Positions 54,486-64,000 of a DNA stretch of 64,000 nt are shown here, piece by piece. The translations under genes were made by a program, and so were the position numbers. The notes below the pieces were generated by a model, which saw nothing but the letters and a program-made list of their open reading frames with translations, was not told the DNA's origin and made no database searches. The stretch spans positions 124,001-188,000 of the forward strand of contig WPIO01000160.1 in the NCBI GenBank assembly GCA_009760855.2, read 5' to 3'. Position 1 is the first letter of the stretch. Each line of letters starts with the position of its first letter. This stretch comes from Cristatella mucedo (Eukaryota > Bryozoa > Phylactolaemata > Cristatellidae).

Positions 54486-54503
54486 AAACATAAATACAAA
54501 TAC

Positions 54504-54534
<31 letters not shown>

Positions 54535-54937
54535 ATGTGAATATTAAATGTAGATACACCGGGCACCCGCCTCGTTGTCTCTGTCGTCGGGCTGGCGTGT
54601 CATTCCTCGCTGGTCGAGGCAAAGTGTGGCCGATCCCATCTACTGTCCGCGCTCTGCAACTGGCGCATGTGGCGCGGCGGAGTTTCCTCTCGAGAGACAT
54701 CGTGACGCAGCATCTGAGCGGCAGAGAAAGAGTGCCGCGCCGCGGAAAAGAAGAACAGCTCGTATGCAGCGTCCGACGGATTGACATCGTCGGCAATCGC
54801 TCGGCGACTGGACTTGACTCGGCCGGAAGCACACGATTCGAACCCGCGTGACGCGACGCGTGGTGACCCACTGTCGCCGATGACCCCGCTGGATGGTTCG
54901 CTCGCTGTTCTACAAACAAACACACACACCCACTGTT
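54486..54937. other. (TA)n and unique sequence
   Basis: (TA)n at about 54508-54534; the rest is unclassified. Opposing open frames at 54506-54929 are unsupported. Confidence 0.5.
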
Positions 54938-55300
54938 CTGTATGGAGAATAAATTAGCTGTTCTATTCTTCCGCTTAAGGACCGTTGGCGACAGAAGCTT
55001 CAGCTCTGCAGGTCCTAGACTGTGGAACTCGCTTCCACAATTCTTACGCTACGACAACTACTCTCCTGCTGCCGAATATGGCTCATCCTTTTCAGCGGTC
55101 TTGAGCTGCTACTTCCATGCAACTCACTACATCAACTGCTCTTCTGACTCTGCTATGCTTCCCGCTTTCTCTTTGTTGCGCGAGACGAAGTCTGTTGGCT
55201 ACCGAATGCGTACCGAAAGCCGCTTAGGCTGTGAGTGCGCTATACAAAACTCTCCTGCGTAACACCCACATGGTCTTTATGACTTTGTGGAGTTGCAGAC
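54938..55300 (+). repeat. L2-B 3' fragment
   Basis: MENKLAVLFFRLRTVGDRSF and SAGPRLWNSLPQFL, then the L2-B 3' UTR ('accgaatgcgtaccgaaagc'). It is cut at 'ggagttgcagac', just before the ATTAC tail. Confidence 0.9.
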
Positions 55301-55309
55301 ATGTAATGC

Positions 55310-55402
55310 AGAAGGAGGCCGAGGGAACTGGTAGATCAGCACAGTTTTCTTTTGCAGGGCACGCGGTGACACTGCGGACGACGCAGCGACGCCGAAGCGT
55401 CC
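55310..55402 (+). repeat. 93-bp duplicated unit, copy 2
   Basis: See 53294-53386. Here the unit follows directly the truncated L2-B end and again lies just upstream of a CA array (from about 55453). Confidence 0.95.
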
Positions 55403-55439
55403 TTAATAAAAACCGACTCATACTCATACCGATTCATAC

Positions 55440-55617
55440 ATACATTACATTACACACACACACACACACACACACAAGCACACACAAACACACACAAACA
55501 TACACACACGCACACCCCACGCACACACAGACATACAGACACACACTCGCACACACACATACACACGCACACCCACGGACACACACGCACACGTACGAAC
55601 ACACAGGCACACACACG

Positions 55618-55667
<50 letters not shown>

Positions 55668-55722
55668 TATGCACATACAGACATATATATATATATAAAT
55701 ATATATATGAATACATAGAGAG

Positions 55723-55774
<52 letters not shown>

Positions 55775-55800
55775 GTGTGTGTGTATTTATGTATATTTAT
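55440..55800. repeat. CA-rich and TA-rich microsatellite complex
   Basis: CA with CACG, ACAT and ACAG variants to about 55680, then TA runs and 'tatatttatatttatattta'. Confidence 0.92.
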
Positions 55801-56154
55801 ATTTATATTTACATCTTTATCTTCTCGCCCCTTGGCAAAAGCGCTTGACGCCTTGCAGACGCTCCTCCTGCTACGGCTCGACTACCTTTGTCGAGCGCGG
55901 CTTGTGCCTAAGGCCGCTCATAACCAGCCGAAAAGGGGCTCTGATGGAGCTATGTCGCTTCGCGTGCGGTGTGCCGAAAAAAAGCATCGGTGTATTTCCA
56001 GTTGGCGCCTCGCTCTGCGGGCTAAGCTTGATCAGCTTCGGGAAGAGCGCCTCCGTCCTACGAGAGCTGCCTCCGTCCTGCTTCCATCCTACTAGAGCTT
56101 CGCAAGCCTGTCGCATGCTGTGCTCGCCCGGTGCGTGCATCCATACAGTCCAGA
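55801..56154. other. no gene seen
   Basis: Open frames on both strands (55773-56174 plus, 55871-56140 minus) overlap and have no recognisable domain. Confidence 0.35.
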
Positions 56155-56312
56155 TCAGAGGTCAGAGGTGCTAGCGCTTCGTTCGCTACCCGCGTCGCGG
56201 GTTCGAGTCTTGCAGCTGTACCTTCATTTTTTTGCAGCTGCTGCAGGGGTGACAGCAGCTAAAGCGCTTGCTCCGCTATTGATAAGCGAGGCTGCTAGAT
56301 CAGCTAAATCTT
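56155..56312 (+). mobile_element. divergent SINE-1-like copy
   Basis: B box 'gcgggttcgagtcttgc', 'ggggtgacagcagctaaagc', 'ataagcgaggctgctag', tail 'atcagctaaatctttttt'. The head is poorly preserved. Confidence 0.65.
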
Positions 56313-56623
56313 TTTTGGAAGTGAATGGTTGGACCAAGCAGTGTCGGAATTTAATGAATGTAATGGCAGAATAAATACCAGAAAATAAGCGCAGAGCGCC
56401 AGAGAATTGAATAATTTGCCGCGTAACGTACGTACGAACTACGAGGTTCCGTTCGTTAAGTCAATGGCTGACGTGTCTTAACTGTGGTATGAATGGAGAG
56501 CCGAGTGAGTGGCTACTTTCTTCGCCAGCGGTTCAAAGTGAGCTCACTTTGCCTCAAAGGAACTAAGCGATCGTTGAAGCGCAAGAAATAATACTTTAAT
56601 AAATAAGTATTAAATAAATATTA
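56313..56623. other. no gene seen
   Basis: Unique sequence ending in an AT-rich run. Confidence 0.4.
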
Positions 56624-56665
56624 AAAAAGATGCCGTTAAATCAGCTGATTTAACGGCATCTTTTT
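56624..56665. repeat. perfect 42-bp palindrome at a SINE tail
   Basis: Arms 56624-56644 and 56645-56665 are exact reverse complements with no loop, centred on 'tcagctga'. The right arm is the 3' end of the SINE-1 at 56645-56817, so the left arm is a duplicated, inverted SINE tail. Confidence 0.95.
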
Positions 56666-56817
56666 GCAGAGCGACTGAAGACCATTTACGACTGCCTGTA
56701 CCGCCGCTTGCAGCGGCGATACAGGCCAACGCAGGAATCGAACCCGCGACCTCGGAACTCGCGACGTCGCGAAAAGCAATCGCCTTACCTAGTGCGTGCC
56801 ATCGCGGCTCATCGGCG
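56645..56817 (-). mobile_element. SINE-1 copy
   Basis: Body 'gcagagcgactgaagaccat', 'gccgcttgcagcggcgatac', B box 'gaatcgaacccgcgacc', head 'gtgccatcgcggctcatc'. Confidence 0.88.
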
Positions 56818-56929
56818 TACGAGTTTATCCTTAGTCAGCCTCCGGCGAAACAAAGAACAACGACAGGAGCATTCTTGAATAGTTTAAGTAGTGCACACTC
56901 ATTCAGCAACACGCACTTCCGCGAGCATC

Positions 56930-57185
56930 CTAAGCACGTACTCGTGCTTGTGTGTGCCGACACTGTCTGCGCACACTACCACTAATCACACTTTCATGCG
57001 GACACTGTGTGCATGTCAGCCCTAACTAACCACGCTATTCTTGCTGTTTATCGAGCATGCTACCGCTCACCATTCAATCGACTTGCCTTTGTGGGAAATT
57101 TAGTGCGCCTAGAATGAGATTCAGTTCTCTGAGGACGCTTTAGCACGTGTACTATTATTAATATTATTTTTATTATTATTGTTGC
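56930..57185 (+). repeat. L2-A 3' UTR fragment
   Basis: 'tgccgacactgtctgcgcac', 'gctaccgctcaccattcaat', 'agattcagttctctgaggac' and ATT repeats. Confidence 0.82.
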
Positions 57186-58364
57186 TATGGCTCAGTAGCT
57201 ATTGGAAGTCAGTTCTGTTAAGCGGTTTGCCTTGGTAAGCACGCCGGGTTTGACGAGCTCAGAAAAGTCAGCAGGCGCTACGCATGCCCGTCACGTGGTC
57301 TTGACTACAGTGCAGTCCAGCAAAGCCGACGAAGCTCCGCCCCTAGAGCGAAGGCTTCCCCTTCTGTGTCCCCCACTGTGTCATGCCTTGCTGTTCTTCC
57401 TTGCCAAGGTAGTATACGTACTACCTTGTGCAGTATTACAGTATTAAGTTTACAAATAATGTAATCGCAATATTAATATTGTATTATTACGTGTAATAAT
57501 TGCCAAGGTGCTGGCGGCATCGACGCCTGAAAAAGACGGCGTTCCCCCGACGGCTGACAGAATGACGGTCCTGTAAAATGCAATAATGCAATATAAGATA
57601 AGTATGTAATAGTGCTATATGTAATACAATATCGCATACAATTTACCGATCATCTTGAAGGGAAAGCATCTTAGCGATGAGAAACCCAGCGAGCCCGATG
57701 TGATCTTGACGCGACAAACACTCCGAGATTTCTGGCAGTCGACTACCGTCCGCCGGTCGCAAGGTTACAAGGTCGCAAGGCTACCTGGTTACCAAGGTTG
57801 CCGATCCGTCGAACGATAGCGGGCGGCGAAAGGCTGGGCTCCTTCAGTGCACCTGTTCGAAACGTGTGTTAAATACTTTGCATCCAAATTCTGGAACAGT
57901 CTTGCCGATGAGCACTAAGAAAATATCCAAAATATTGTAATAAACTAGTTTCTTTATAATAATATAATGCACAATAATAGCATTGAAAAAGCCTGGGCGC
58001 GTCGGCAGTTCCCTATCGGAGCGATTCGTTTTGCAGCCGCCGGTCTTCTAAATCAGCTTTGCTGCATATTGTTCGCTTGGAAGTAAAGCTTCAGTTACAC
58101 TATTGACTCCGCTAACCGACGCTGACTGTTCTCCTAGTCAGGGCGTTTACGCTAATAAAGCAGGAAGCGCGTATGGCCGACTTAGTCACCCCCGTCACGC
58201 CCACAGCCCACTGCTCTAATGCAGGAGGCTGGATAAGACTAAGGATTCCCGAGGAAGCCGTTAGGTCGACGCCGGGGCAGAACTGGAGTTTTTCGCTGCA
58301 GTAATTATTGCAGGCGAGCAGGATAAGAGAATAAATGGAAGGTACGCACACCAGAATGACTTGT
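57186..58364. other. no gene seen
   Basis: An 81-codon frame at 57202-57447 is unsupported. A 9-bp hairpin lies at 57406-57427. AT-rich blocks lie at 57450-57500 and 57580-57650. Confidence 0.4.
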
Positions 58365-58560
58365 CAGAAAATTTTTTAGCCCTAAGGAATGTGCCTCGTT
58401 AACGGTGTGTTGGCGCATGCCTCATGCAGACGAGCGGTATCCGTACTATGTCTTGCTTTCTATACAGCATCCGTAAAGTATGTAGAAAGAAAGAGATTAC
58501 ATTCTTCTAGGGCGTAGTAGAAATGTGTAAAAATAATATTAATTATTATTGTTATTATTG
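58365..58560 (+). repeat. LINE 3' UTR fragment, L2-A relative
   Basis: 'tgctttctatacagcatccg', 'aaagaaagagattacattct' and terminal ATT repeats; variant subfamily. Confidence 0.55.
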
Positions 58561-58659
58561 TCTTCTTAATAGAAGTTGGTGAAGCCGCCGCTACAACGCG
58601 TGAGCAGTCGATGTTTCAGGACTTTCCATGAACGTCTAGATACAACTCAAAGCATTCGA

Positions 58660-59090
58660 ACAATAATAATTCGTTTGAAATAGAGCTCTCAGAGAACTCG
58701 ATCCTGTCTAGGTACTTTACAGTTTCTGCAAAGGAAGCACGATCGAATGGTTAGTGGTGTCATTCTCAGTCAGCAACAAGAATAACACGGTTAGTGGTGA
58801 CATGCTCAGGGTCAGCATGCAAGTGTGGTTAGTGGCAGCATGCGCAGTGTCCGCACGCATGAGCGCACGAAAGTCGAATCACAATGGGACCCAATAAAGG
58901 CTGTGATAAATTGATACATTTTAGTTTTTTATTAAGGTCAAGTCAGGAGATGCCATGATGCAAGTCGGAAGTAAGTTCCAGGTCGTGGAGCATGCGAACT
59001 AAAGGCATGGTCTCCAAAGGATTTGATATTTCTACGAGGTTTGAGTAAACAAGTAGATTCCGAAAAGCTGGTGGTGCAACGGAAGAAGCT
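58660..59090 (-). repeat. L2-A 3' fragment
   Basis: Reversed tail 'tagagctctcagagaactcg', 'aaggaagcacgatcgaatgg', 'gggtcagcatgcaagtgtgg', reversed ORF end 'tctccaaaggatttgatatt'. Confidence 0.85.
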
Positions 59091-59227
59091 GCTGTTGTTT
59101 TGATTGGGGTGCCGGCCACACTGCTCGGCAACCTTTGACTGGCTGGCTGGTCGACTAGGAGGCTTAAATTAGAAGCGTAACAACATCCTTCTCGACAGTG
59201 GGCTGCTTTGGGTAAGCCCCTAAGATG

Positions 59228-59405
59228 CGGCGGTGGCCTCGTAGCCCAAGCGGGAGCGGTAAGCAGGGCTGTAGCATCGAGGTTAGGGTTAGGGTGCTCG
59301 CACTTAACGGTTTCGAGTCCGGCAGCCGGAACCCTTTTTTATTGTCTATTGCAAGAAATGACGGCCGAAGATCTTCTGTCGAATTTTAACTACAGCCGTT
59401 CGATG
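59228..59405 (+). mobile_element. tRNA-like SINE, variant of SINE-1
   Basis: A-box-like 'cgtagcccaagcgg', B-box-like 'ggtttcgagtccggc', then a T run, 'attgcaagaaatgacgg' and a short 3' end. Three tandem GGTTAG-type units lie between the boxes (about 59280-59295). Confidence 0.5.
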
Positions 59406-59730
59406 AGCCGACCTTTACACTCTTTGGCTTGACTTGAATTTTATGAATGCAGAGGGCTAGAATGTCCCTGAACCTGTTGTGTCTTGAGAAATATTTGATA
59501 TTCTCTTTTAGGCGAGGAAGAGTTTTCTAAATGAGTCGGCAGATTTTTGCAGCAGGCACTATTTCGCTGTTAAGAACATAACTAACTGCCGATCCTATCA
59601 ATCCGATTCATGCACGGTATGAATCGAACGGTCTCGTGTATATTTGCTCATTCGCCAGTTCCGAAGGTCGATGCCGAAGGTCGATGCCGCTACTGGCGTT
59701 ACGAGCTTACCAGTAGAGTGCAGTAACTGA
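59406..59730. other. no gene seen
   Basis: Unique-looking, with a direct repeat 'gaaggtcgatgccg' at about 59670-59697. Confidence 0.4.
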
Positions 59731-59905
59731 GCCGCGATGGCACACTAAACAAGGCCGTCGCTCTTCGCCAACTCAGCAGCGAGGTAATCCTGAAGTCATG
59801 GGTTCGATTCATGCAGCCGATGATCTTTCATTACCACTGCAGGCGGTGGTCATAGCCTTTAAGGCTCTTCTGCCGCTATGCAATGAGGCATCTTACATCA
59901 GCCTT
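59731..59905 (+). mobile_element. SINE-1 copy
   Basis: 'gagccgcgatggcacactaa', B box 'gggttcgattcatgc', 'ttaaggctcttctgccgct', tail 'acatcagcctttttat'. Confidence 0.85.
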
Positions 59906-60159
59906 TTTATACCCTTTTATTTTATTAACCTTTTTATTACCCTTTTTATTTTATGAAGCCGAGCAACCACAGGCCACGACGTGTAGCCATGCCTTCCCCA
60001 ATTGGCTAATACCTCTTTACTTTGTCTAAGTAGCTTAGACAGATTTCGGTTGATCAGGGCAAAGTTCAAAGGGCAAAGTTCGTCTTAAACTAATGCCACT
60101 CGGCCGTTTCGGCTTGGCTCCCGCCATTAACTAGGTAAACAGCTGCACGATCCTTCCTT
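59906..60159. other. no gene seen
   Basis: Short TTTTATTACCC-like repeats, then unique sequence. Confidence 0.4.
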
Positions 60160-61130
60160 GTGCCCTCAGGTGCCATATGGACAACAAATTAGCCGTTTTA
60201 TTCCTGCGATTCACTACGGAATCTTTTGGTCTTCACGTTTAAGACTTTGGAACGCACTGTCTAGAGCGTCGCAGTTGCCACGTCACCCCACTTCTCGCCG
60301 ACCTGCACTGGCTACCAGTCAAGCAACGGATTAACTTCGAAGTTTTGTCGCTCACTTTTAGGTCGCTTCATTCTTTGGCATATCTGTCAGATCTACTCCC
60401 CCACCAGGCCAAGCATAGTACCACCCGCTTTTCGGAATCCAATAGTTTACCACTACCTCGTACAAACCTCAAATCCTTTGGAGACCGTGCATTTAGTTTG
60501 TATGCCCCCAAAGCCTGGAACTCCCGACTTGCGTCAGAACATCCCCTGACGTGACCACATTTAAAAAGAACTTTAAAACACACCTATTTATGACAGCATA
60601 TAGTAGGTCCCTGTAGTTCGTCCTTCATGTGCTTACGTACTGACACTGTGCATGTTGCCACTAACCACAGTTGCATGCTGACCCTGCGCATGTCATCCCT
60701 AACCATGTTATTCATATTGTTTGTTTATCAAGCATGATATTACTCACCATTCAATTGCATTTCCCTTGCAGCAAATGTAAAGCGCCTAGAGAGAGATTGG
60801 GTTCTCCGAGGGCACTTTATCAAGTGCCTTATTATTATTACTATTATTACTTTAGCAATTCTTACGCACTGACATCTACTTTTCTGTTACCGAATGTGGC
60901 ACACCCTTCCTAGGTGTCCTTAGCTGCTTTTTCAACACCGCTCGCGGCCGGCCTCAGCTGCCCTACTGATTCAGATTCCCTGCTCATTGCTTTCGTTTTG
61001 TTGCGTCAGATGAAGTAAGTCAGCTATCAAATGCTCACCGACAGCCACTTAGCCTTTGAGCGGGCTACGGAAAGTTCGGCTTCGTAACACCCAGGCAGGC
61101 TTTGGCATTGCGGAATTACAGATGGACGTA
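60160..61130 (+). mobile_element. L2-B remnant interrupted by an L2-A insertion
   Basis: 60160-60264 matches L2-B (MDNKLAVLFLR, 'agactttggaacgcac'). The same element resumes at about 60851 ('caattcttacgcactgacat', 'atgtggcacaccctt', 'ggaattacagatggacgtac') and decays to 61130. The intervening 60265-60850 is L2-A. Confidence 0.8.
60265..60850 (+). mobile_element. L2-A 3' fragment nested in L2-B
   Basis: Starts at the RT C-terminus (ERRSCHVTPLLADLHWLPVK), continues through PRTNLKSFGDRAFSLYAPK and the 3' UTR, and ends in ATT repeats (60829-60852). Confidence 0.9.
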
Positions 61131-61165
61131 CATTAACATACATAGTGAGATATGACATATACACA

Positions 61166-61234
61166 GATATACAGGTAGAAGTACAAAGGGATGTACAGGT
61201 ACAGATACCTGTATACCTGTACATCCTGTATATC
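61166..61234. repeat. two-tier hairpin
   Basis: Inner stem: 'ggatgtacaggta' (61189-61201) with 'tacctgtacatcc' (61214-61226). Outer stem: 'gatatacagg' (61166-61175) with 'cctgtatatc' (61225-61234), overlapping the inner one by 2 nt. Confidence 0.8.
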
Positions 61235-62398
61235 TCGCAGGTATGATTAGGATCCCCACAACGTCTTTGTCCGACAGCTGCTCATAGTGTCCAATTCGGA
61301 GATATGCAGGTGAACGATATAACGAATGGAGTGGAACGAGTGGAAGCGTTGCTGCAGTGGAGTCTGTGCATATAGTCCAAGATGGAGGAGCTGCACATAC
61401 TACAACAAGTGATGCATCCATGATATTGCTTTTTAAAACTGGTGCCTCACTATTCGTGAGCTTTTACGTAGTAGTCTTTTCTCATCAACCTCCGTTACTA
61501 TTCCCTGTGGGCACCCGGCAAGACCAGAACGGCTCAAACTGACATCCCTTCCTCCCACAACCGTACTCTCTCTCTCTCTCTCTCTCTCAAGCTCTCTATC
61601 TCTCTCTCTCTCTCTTTCTCTCTCCCCTCTCTCTCTCCCTCTCCCTCTCTCTCTCTCTCTTCCTCTCTCAATCCCACTGGGCACTTGTTACTGTACTACT
61701 GCGGTTGGTACGTCCGTTCATTCCTCCAGTCACCAGTCAGCACTGGCCATGCCCTCTTTGAGATCCCCGCCTCCTCTCATCATCCTACCCGCCCTCTGTA
61801 TGCTCCTAGGGGCACCTGGCAGTACCAGCTCTGCCCTCTCTGAGATCCCCGCCTCCTCATCTTAGCCCCTCCCCCGCTCCTCCGGGCACCGGGCAGCATC
61901 TACTTAAACGACGAGGCGCTCGGGCTGTTTTGAGTTTGTTAACCTGTACCTGTGCTAACAAATAAGATGCCATTTCTAATGCTAGAACGCTATATAGTAT
62001 CAATCAAATAGATCAATCAATTTCTTTGAATGGCTTGCACTATAAGAAAAATTTTGGCGGAAGCCTTGTACCTCATCTGACTTCATTCAGGGATGAGCTG
62101 CTTTGAAGTCCTATTAGGAAACCGCGAGCTTTTAATCCCAGCGACTAATGTCATGTATATGGACTAATCCCGTGTAAGATAAATCTTGGCATGTTAGGCT
62201 AACCCGTTGTGCTTAAATTGAGTAGATGCAGATGCAAAAGAGCTGGGTATGTAAACTCGAGGGCGTGGTCATCCGGAAGTGCGACCGGTGGAAGTACCGG
62301 GTTACGTAAGTTTAACATTTCTCGGCCTGCACAGCTTAAGGCCTAGTTGTGCTTAATTCACTCGTTTACAAAATCTTCTCCAAAATTATAGAAATAGC
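61235..62398. other. no gene seen; CT tract
   Basis: A CT-rich tract occupies 61565-61670. The rest is unique-looking. The lower end is the 3' flank of the putative minus-strand exon. Confidence 0.4.
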
Positions 62399-62404
62399 TT
62401 TATT
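62399..62404 (-). terminator. poly(A) signal AATAAA
   Basis: A perfect hexamer on the minus strand, about 36 nt beyond the stop of the frame ending at 62440. Confidence 0.5.
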
Positions 62405-62439
62405 TTTTCAATAAGAACTATTCAATTCTATCAAGGTTT

Positions 62440-63026
62440 TTACGGTTTTGCAAAAGGCTTATGCAACCGGATCCCACCGGCCGATTGTGCAGAACGGACG
62501 TGCGCACGATCCGTGTAGGCACTGATCCGCCGGGAGCTGCTTGCCGCCGAGAATTCAGGTAGCTCGCGCTGCTGCTTTTCAAAATGTCTGCTTTTTGCCG
62601 GATGGCGAAGTCGTTTCATATTTTCCCCAATCTCCCTAATGCTTTCGGAGGCGTGCGCCTTCCTAGGCCATGTGCGGATCGTTGCTTGATTTGTTTGACA
62701 CGTGCGTTCCTTTCGCGGGGAAGCCATGATGCGAGTTCCAGGCAGGACCCAGGTCATCGTCCTCAGAGACCGCTGTAGTGTCGCACTGTACGCGGGTAGC
62801 TCATAGGTGGGTGAAGCATGATGCAATCTATTCATTGCACTGAATGTCATGCTCTGCGGCCGCCGCCACCACCGCGCCAGTCGGTCGTTTTCACCGGACA
62901 CCAAAGCTCGGTCCACTAGCCCTCTTTGGGTGAAGAAAATGCACGCTTTCTTTGGTAGTTCAGCAGAATGAAGTAGCCGCGCTTCGTGAAAACGACACTC
63001 AAATGTCGGCGAGCCAGCGCACAAGT
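62440..63026 (-). CDS. probable terminal coding exon, unidentified protein
   Basis: On the minus strand about 195 codons are open to the TAA at 62442-62440, with a perfect AATAAA 36 nt further on. The upstream edge is probably spliced: 'tctatgaacctcag' at 63027 is an acceptable acceptor, and no ATG is needed there. The peptide has ordinary globular composition with no low-complexity runs: RLARWWRRPQSMTFSAM, HHASPTYELPAYSATLQRS, MTWVLPGTRIMASPRKE, ESIREIGENMKRLRHPAK, then a C-terminus ending SAGGIRLHKPFAKP. It is basic and has no membrane segment or domain that I can name. It does not match the RT motifs of the local LINEs. Further exons should lie above 63 kb. It could be a fortuitous frame or an unrecognised transposon ORF, but length, composition and poly(A) signal favour a real exon. 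Confidence 0.5.
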
Positions 63027-64000
63027 CTGAGGTTCATAGAATGATTCACGTGGTCATGCCATTGTGTTCACATTGCTGGTGGTCGGGCAGGGGCGGAAGG
63101 GTGGAATGGGTCGTTCCATTTTGTGTCTGGTCTTAGTGGTCCACGAATGTGACGAGCTTGTATTGAACATGTCATGGAGGCCTTCAGCAGAGTGCTCCTT
63201 TGGTGGCAGAGCTTATAGCTTGCTGCTAGCCCGATTAAGCTGTGATCCCGAATGAATGCTCCTCCATTTTCCATTTTTCTAACGTCTATTATTCGGCCGC
63301 CGTAGTCAGTACTCGGCCTCGAATGGAATGCTAACGCCAAATACTTGCCAATGCTCTGCTCCGACAGAGAACACCTGCGAAAGGGACGAGCCGTTGGTCT
63401 AACCGCTGACATTTGTCATCTGTCGTGAATTGAATGATTCTCGAGTAGTAAGATCGGGTTGCTAACAGCAATGCGATTGTTGATTGATGTGTAAATTGAA
63501 GCCTGGGTGACTCACACGGTCTCACCGTTGCGTCATGTTTACTGTTGTTTTCCTTACGACTATTGCTTGCAAGACGCCGGGTCTCTACAGTATGCTACTG
63601 GTATGTGCACAGGTTTTGTATTGCAGATGCATCCACATGTAGTAGCTCGAGGGTAGCCTCTTAAATAAGTGAGACTCTGATTCATTGTGAAATTATGTAG
63701 CTTTGCTGCGAAGCTTATAGAGGCCCGCCAATCTTATTGCTTTGTACGGTTCTTGCATGAAATGCCTTCAATCTAAGCAGTCCACAGATTCATTTTGCTA
63801 TAGGCACCCGAGCCTGCAGCTCAGCTTGGCGGATAACTTACTTATTGCACTATCGCATGTGTGTCTGTGTCTCTCTTTCTTAATCGCTCTGTTTCTCTCC
63901 GTCTCCATCTCTGTCCCTCTCCCTCTCTCTGTCTTTTTCTCGGCCTCTTTATTTTTTTGTCTCTCTGCCTCTGTTTGTCTCTGCCTCTGTTTGTCTCTGC
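63027..64000. other. no gene confirmed; CT-rich end
   Basis: A 114-codon minus-strand frame (63068-63412) could include an upstream exon of the gene ending at 62440, but no splice-bounded exon can be fixed. CT/CTGT repeats begin at about 63858 and run to the window end. Confidence 0.35.

Noticed and set aside
55773-56174. Cys/Leu-rich plus-strand frame as a gene
   Set aside because: It begins in TA/TG microsatellite, overlaps an opposing frame of similar length and ends in a SINE-1-like copy.

Overview
This window is animal nuclear DNA. The evidence is a multi-exon, five-finger C2H2 transcription factor with clean GT-AG introns, dense non-LTR retrotransposons of the L2/CR1 type, tRNA-derived SINEs and long dinucleotide microsatellites. 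The zinc-finger gene belongs to the LIN-29 / Rotund-Squeeze / ZNF384-ZNF362 family, which points to a bilaterian. Nothing here fixes the phylum, although the repeat content does not look vertebrate.

Layout. 1-2.5 kb: a probable last exon of an unidentified plus-strand gene (1568-1666) and two LINE 3' tails. 2.9-14.3 kb, minus strand: four exons (14053-14341, 9384-9489, 4867-5729, 2893-3425) that join in frame into 596 residues plus stop and carry all five zinc fingers. Its introns hold LINE fossils, a SINE, a hAT-like terminus and a 360-bp GA tract. Upstream exons and the promoter were not found; they should lie above 14.35 kb. 15-34 kb: a CpG-rich domain without a recognisable gene but with fossil LINEs and SINEs, minisatellites, a 400-bp inverted duplication (24957-25355 and 29513-29913) and a compound CA/TA/TG microsatellite beside a perfect hairpin. 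34-61 kb: a repeat graveyard of two LINE families and two SINE families, often nested. 61-64 kb: CT-rich sequence and a probable minus-strand last exon (62440-63026) with AATAAA 36 nt beyond its stop.

Repeat families (names are mine). L2-A ends in 'agtgcattattatt' (ATT repeats); its best copy, 43195-45590, keeps a 700-codon reverse-transcriptase ORF. L2-B ends in ATTAC repeats; its two long copies (35125-37735, 48691-51392) are disrupted and share the same in-frame TAA. SINE-1 has a tRNA-like head (A box 'tggcacactagg', B box 'ggttcgattcc') and the tail 'aatcagctaggattt'. SINE-2 has a different tRNA-like head and a 3' end matching the L2-A tail, as expected of a SINE mobilised by a LINE partner.

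No CRISPR, operon, phage or bacterial-type system is present. The most unusual items are the inverted GC-rich duplication, the three-layer SINE-in-L2-B-in-L2-A nest, the L2-A-tailed SINE, the 93-bp near-identical duplication beside CA arrays, and fold-back palindromes at SINE and LINE boundaries. All family assignments rest on motif recognition by eye, without a database search.
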